A stretch of DNA of 6,553 bases from Candidatus Bathyarchaeota archaeon. GTDB lineage: Archaea > Thermoproteota > Bathyarchaeia > TCS64. Each line of letters opens with the position of its first letter. Position 1 is the stretch's first letter. Positions 4,476 to 6,553 of this stretch are shown here, piece after piece. The stretch lies in contig JAUVHT010000047.1 of NCBI GenBank assembly GCA_030593155.1, positions 1 through 6,553 of the forward strand. Reading direction: 5' to 3'. Under the pieces are notes generated by a model, which worked only from the letters and a program-made list of their open reading frames with translations, did not search any database and had not been told where the DNA came from. Both the position numbers and the translations under genes were made by a program.

Positions 4476-5669
4476 TCATATTATTTTCAGCTGTTTACCG
4501 ATCTCTTCTATGGCTTCGATGACAGTGTCAAGCTGCTCCGTGGTTAGCTTCGCACTCGTTTGGACCCGTATCCTCGCGAGGTCCCGGGCCACCATCGGGA
4601 AGACGATCGGGACCACGAATATTCCCTTCTCATATAGTTTGTCGCTCAGGGCCTTGGCCTTGCTGCTCTCGCCTACGATGACCGGTATTATGGGGGTCTG
4701 GGATTTTCCCGTGTTGAACCCGAGGTCATCCACGGCCTTCTTGAAGTATTCGGTGTTCTTCCAGAGGTTCTGGACGTGCTGGGGCTCCGATTCGAGGACG
4801 TCGATGGATGCTATGGTGGACGCCACCACCGCCGGGGGGTGGGAGGAACTCAGGAGCCACGTCCGGCTCTTGTTCCATGCGAACTTTACGAGATCCAGCG
4901 AGCCCGAGACGTGCCCGCCGACGGTGCCGTAGGCCTTGCTGAAGGTCCCCATCTCCACATGGACTTTCTTGTGATCCAGGTTGAAGTGGGAGACTATTCC
5001 GCGTCCTCCCTCTCCGAGGACTCCTTCGCCGTGGGCGTCGTCCACGTAGACCATGGCGCCGTGTTCCTCTCCGAGTTTCGCCACCTCGTCTAGGGGGGCC
5101 AGGTCCCCGTCCATGGAGAAGACCCCGTCCGTGATTATCAAGATCCTCCGATACTCAGGGTCGTGCTTCTCCGCCTCGTCCAGGACTCTGGACAGATCTT
5201 CCATGTCGTTGTGCTTGTATATGGCCCGGTCGGTCCTCGTGAGGCGGACGCCGTCGATGATGCTCCCATGGTTGAGCTCGTCGCTCACGATCAGATCTCC
5301 TTTTCCTGCGAGCTGCGGGATCAATCCAGAGTTCGCCATGAATCCGGTCGGATACGTCAGAGAAGCCTCAGCTCCCTTGAACTTGGCGAGACGCTCCTCG
5401 AGTTCCATGTGCAGATCCATCGTGCCTGAGATGGCTCTGACGGCGCCTGAACCGACTCCGTGGGTTTCAATAGCCTTGAGAGCCGCTTCCTTTAGTTTAG
5501 GATGCGTTGTGAGGTTCAGGTAATTATTCGAACACAGAACTATGACGTCTCGACCGTCGACGTTTGAGACTGGTTCGCTTGGACCGCTGATGGTCTTCAG
5601 TCGCCAATCAAGCGACTTCTCTACGAGTTCATCGTATTCGTCTTTCATGAATTTAGTGGGATTTCTCAT
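4476..5669 (-). CDS. kbl: 2-amino-3-ketobutyrate coenzyme A ligase (glycine C-acetyltransferase)
   Basis: Kbl uses PLP to cleave 2-amino-3-ketobutyrate with CoA into glycine and acetyl-CoA, the second step of threonine breakdown. The 397 residues match the family length (E. coli Kbl is 398). Visible landmarks are the glycine-rich GVGSGAVRAISGTMDLHMELE (from 71), NHGS with His134 stacking on PLP, TDGVFSMDGDLAPL (180-193), YVDDAHGEG with Asp210 and His213, GTFSKAYGTVGG with Schiff-base Lys245, and RIRVQTSA with likely substrate-binding Arg368. The alpha-oxoamine synthase family also includes 8-amino-7-oxononanoate synthase and 5-aminolevulinate synthase; the facing threonine dehydrogenase gene decides for Kbl. 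ATG 5669 is preceded by AAGGTG (5682-5677, minus strand) at seven bases. It converges on the winged-helix operon. Confidence 0.93.
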   Translation of the reverse strand: MRNPTKFMKDEYDELVEKSLDWRLKTISGPSEPVSNVDGRDVIVLCSNNYLNLTTHPKLKEAALKAIETHGVGSGAVRAISGTMDLHMELEERLAKFKGAEASLTYPTGFMANSGLIPQLAGKGDLIVSDELNHGSIIDGVRLTRTDRAIYKHNDMEDLSRVLDEAEKHDPEYRRILIITDGVFSMDGDLAPLDEVAKLGEEHGAMVYVDDAHGEGVLGEGGRGIVSHFNLDHKKVHVEMGTFSKAYGTVGGHVSGSLDLVKFAWNKSRTWLLSSSHPPAVVASTIASIDVLESEPQHVQNLWKNTEYFKKAVDDLGFNTGKSQTPIIPVIVGESSKAKALSDKLYEKGIFVVPIVFPMVARDLARIRVQTSAKLTTEQLDTVIEAIEEIGKQLKII

Positions 5670-5687
5670 TCGGATACACCTTTGAAT

Positions 5688-5700
5688 AATCCTAGGGATT
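5688..5700. promoter_or_regulatory. Palindrome in the kbl leader region, candidate operator
   Basis: AATCC and GGATT form a perfect five-base inverted repeat around TAG. It lies between the kbl TATA box and its expected transcript start, where a repressor would act. Short arms make chance occurrence possible. Confidence 0.25.
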
Positions 5701-5702
5701 GC

Positions 5703-5710
5703 ATCTATAA
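5703..5710 (-). promoter_or_regulatory. TATA box for kbl
   Basis: On the minus strand this reads TTATAGAT. It would place the transcript start near 5681 and the leader at roughly a dozen bases, with the AAGGTG site at its very start. A small inverted repeat, ATAAC/GTTAT (5707-5711, 5719-5723), overlaps it. Confidence 0.4.
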
Positions 5711-5736
5711 CCTTTTTCGTTATTTGGGCGACATTG

Positions 5737-5744
5737 TTATATCA
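5737..5744 (+). promoter_or_regulatory. TATA box for the threonine dehydrogenase gene
   Basis: TTATATCA would start transcription near 5766. No Shine-Dalgarno precedes any candidate ATG, so the message is probably leaderless or nearly so, a common arrangement in archaea. Confidence 0.45.
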
Positions 5745-5770
5745 CATTTATTTGTAGAATGATGATTGAA

Positions 5771-6553
5771 ATGACCATGAAAGAGATGAAGAAGATCCTT
5801 GTGACTGGGGCCACAGGTCAGATTGGCTCTGAGCTTGTCCCTGCTCTACGCTCGAGGCATGGCAATGAGAACGTCGTCGTCGGCGTCCACAGAAGACCTC
5901 CCACCGGGGAGCTCTTGGATGGGCCAAATGAGAATGTGAATGTGACAGATAGGAGCTCGATTGATAGAGTCGTCGAAAACTACGACATCGACACCATATA
6001 CCATATGGCGGCCATTCTGTCGGTTGCAGGCGAGAATAACCCGTGGCTGGCATGGGATGTGAACATGAATGGTACATATCACGTGCTTGAGGCTGCCCGA
6101 GAGAAAGATATGTTCAGGGTGTTCGTTCCCAGCTCGATCGCCGCTTTCGGACCGGAGACGCCGAGGGAGAACACCCCTCAAGAGACCGTGCTCAAGCCTC
6201 GTACGATGTACGGCCTCACCAAGGTGGCGGGAGAACTGTTGTGTAACTATTATTTCGAGAGGTTCGGGTTGGACGTGAGGGGGGTGAGGTATCCGGGGAT
6301 AATAAGCTATAAAACACCTCCCGGTGGTGGAACAACTGATTACGCCGTGGAGATCTTCTACGAGGCTCTCAAACACAAGAGATACACGTGCTTTCTGAAG
6401 GAGGATTCCACACTTCCCATGATGTACATGCCGGATTGCATCAAGGCAACCCTAGATCTCATGGATGCAGACTTGTCCGGACTTGTGCATCACGCCGATT
6501 TCAATCTGTCTGCAATAAGCTTCTCCCCTGTAGAGTTGGCTGAGGAGATCAAG
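5771..6553 (+). CDS. tdh: L-threonine 3-dehydrogenase, short-chain/epimerase type, 3' end cut by the window
   Basis: The frame is open to the last base, so the gene is partial. Numbering from ATG 5786, the Rossmann motif GATGQIG (8-14) binds the nicotinamide cofactor, SSI (116-118) and Tyr142-x3-Lys146 form the extended short-chain dehydrogenase catalytic set, and GTTDYAVEIFY (182-192) with MMYMPD (212-217) are hallmark stretches of the Thermoplasma-type threonine dehydrogenase. It would oxidise L-threonine to 2-amino-3-ketobutyrate, the substrate of the divergent kbl product. About 256 of roughly 310-320 residues are present. Six in-frame ATGs (5759, 5762, 5771, 5777, 5786 and nearby) lie at the start. 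I chose 5771 from the predicted transcript start; 5786 gives the family-like MKKILVTG. The acidic residue normally ending strand beta2 is replaced by Val34, then HisArgArg. Confidence 0.9.
   Translation, partial: MTMKEMKKILVTGATGQIGSELVPALRSRHGNENVVVGVHRRPPTGELLDGPNENVNVTDRSSIDRVVENYDIDTIYHMAAILSVAGENNPWLAWDVNMNGTYHVLEAAREKDMFRVFVPSSIAAFGPETPRENTPQETVLKPRTMYGLTKVAGELLCNYYFERFGLDVRGVRYPGIISYKTPPGGGTTDYAVEIFYEALKHKRYTCFLKEDSTLPMMYMPDCIKATLDLMDADLSGLVHHADFNLSAISFSPVELAEEIK

Noticed and set aside
4510..5523. Plus-strand frames of 87-156 codons over kbl
   Set aside because: kbl on the minus strand is complete with all catalytic residues; these frames have no family-like features.
4476..5669. 8-amino-7-oxononanoate synthase (BioF) as an alternative call for kbl
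   Set aside because: The families share most motifs, but the divergent threonine dehydrogenase gene makes the threonine route far more likely, and no biotin gene is nearby.
5846..6376. Minus-strand frames (176 and 109 codons) over the threonine dehydrogenase
   Set aside because: They are antisense to a gene with a Rossmann motif and hallmark threonine dehydrogenase stretches, and they read as low-complexity His/Ser/Arg-rich shadows.
1..6553. CRISPR array, insertion sequence or integrase, rRNA
   Set aside because: I saw no regularly spaced direct repeats, transposase-like frame, paired terminal repeats flanking a gene, or rRNA-like sequence.

Overview
The window looks archaeal. Four promoters have an A/T-rich TATA box about 25 bases before a short leader, several genes start at GTG or TTG, and the gene content is archaeal in flavour: a NucS-type endonuclease, a small archaeal winged-helix regulator, and a short-chain-dehydrogenase type threonine dehydrogenase opposite a 2-amino-3-ketobutyrate CoA ligase. 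The threonine dehydrogenase closely resembles the Thermoplasma enzyme as I remember it, so a member of the Thermoplasmata or a related euryarchaeal group is my best guess. That placement is inference, not proof.

Layout, left to right. Positions 1-299 are A/T-rich and hold no gene I can support. A metallo-beta-lactamase-fold hydrolase follows (300-1031, +). It converges on an unrecognised 177-residue protein (1081-1614, -) with a folded N-terminal half and a disordered acidic C-terminal half. That gene is divergent from nucS (1772-2560, +), the mismatch/ssDNA-end endonuclease, which ends in a PCNA-binding-like motif. A fold-type I PLP aminotransferase of unknown substrate lies 80 bases downstream (2641-3765, +).

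Positions 3766-4080 are an A/T-rich gap with two inverted repeats and a good promoter. They lead into a short operon: an 81-residue winged-helix protein (4081-4326, +) and a 25-residue single-span membrane peptide with its own ribosome binding site (4346-4423, +). The right end holds kbl (4476-5669, -) and a threonine 3-dehydrogenase gene that runs off the window (from about 5771, +). They are divergent across about 100 bases that carry a TATA box for each.

How the genes fit together. The clearest functional unit is the threonine-to-glycine route: threonine dehydrogenase makes 2-amino-3-ketobutyrate, and Kbl cleaves it with CoA to glycine and acetyl-CoA. The shared control region suggests joint regulation. 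The other genes show no obvious common pathway. I see no CRISPR array, transposase, tRNA or rRNA. There is no clear new multi-gene system. The best leads are the winged-helix/microprotein pair, the unrecognised 177-residue protein beside nucS, and a changed cofactor-binding residue in the threonine dehydrogenase.
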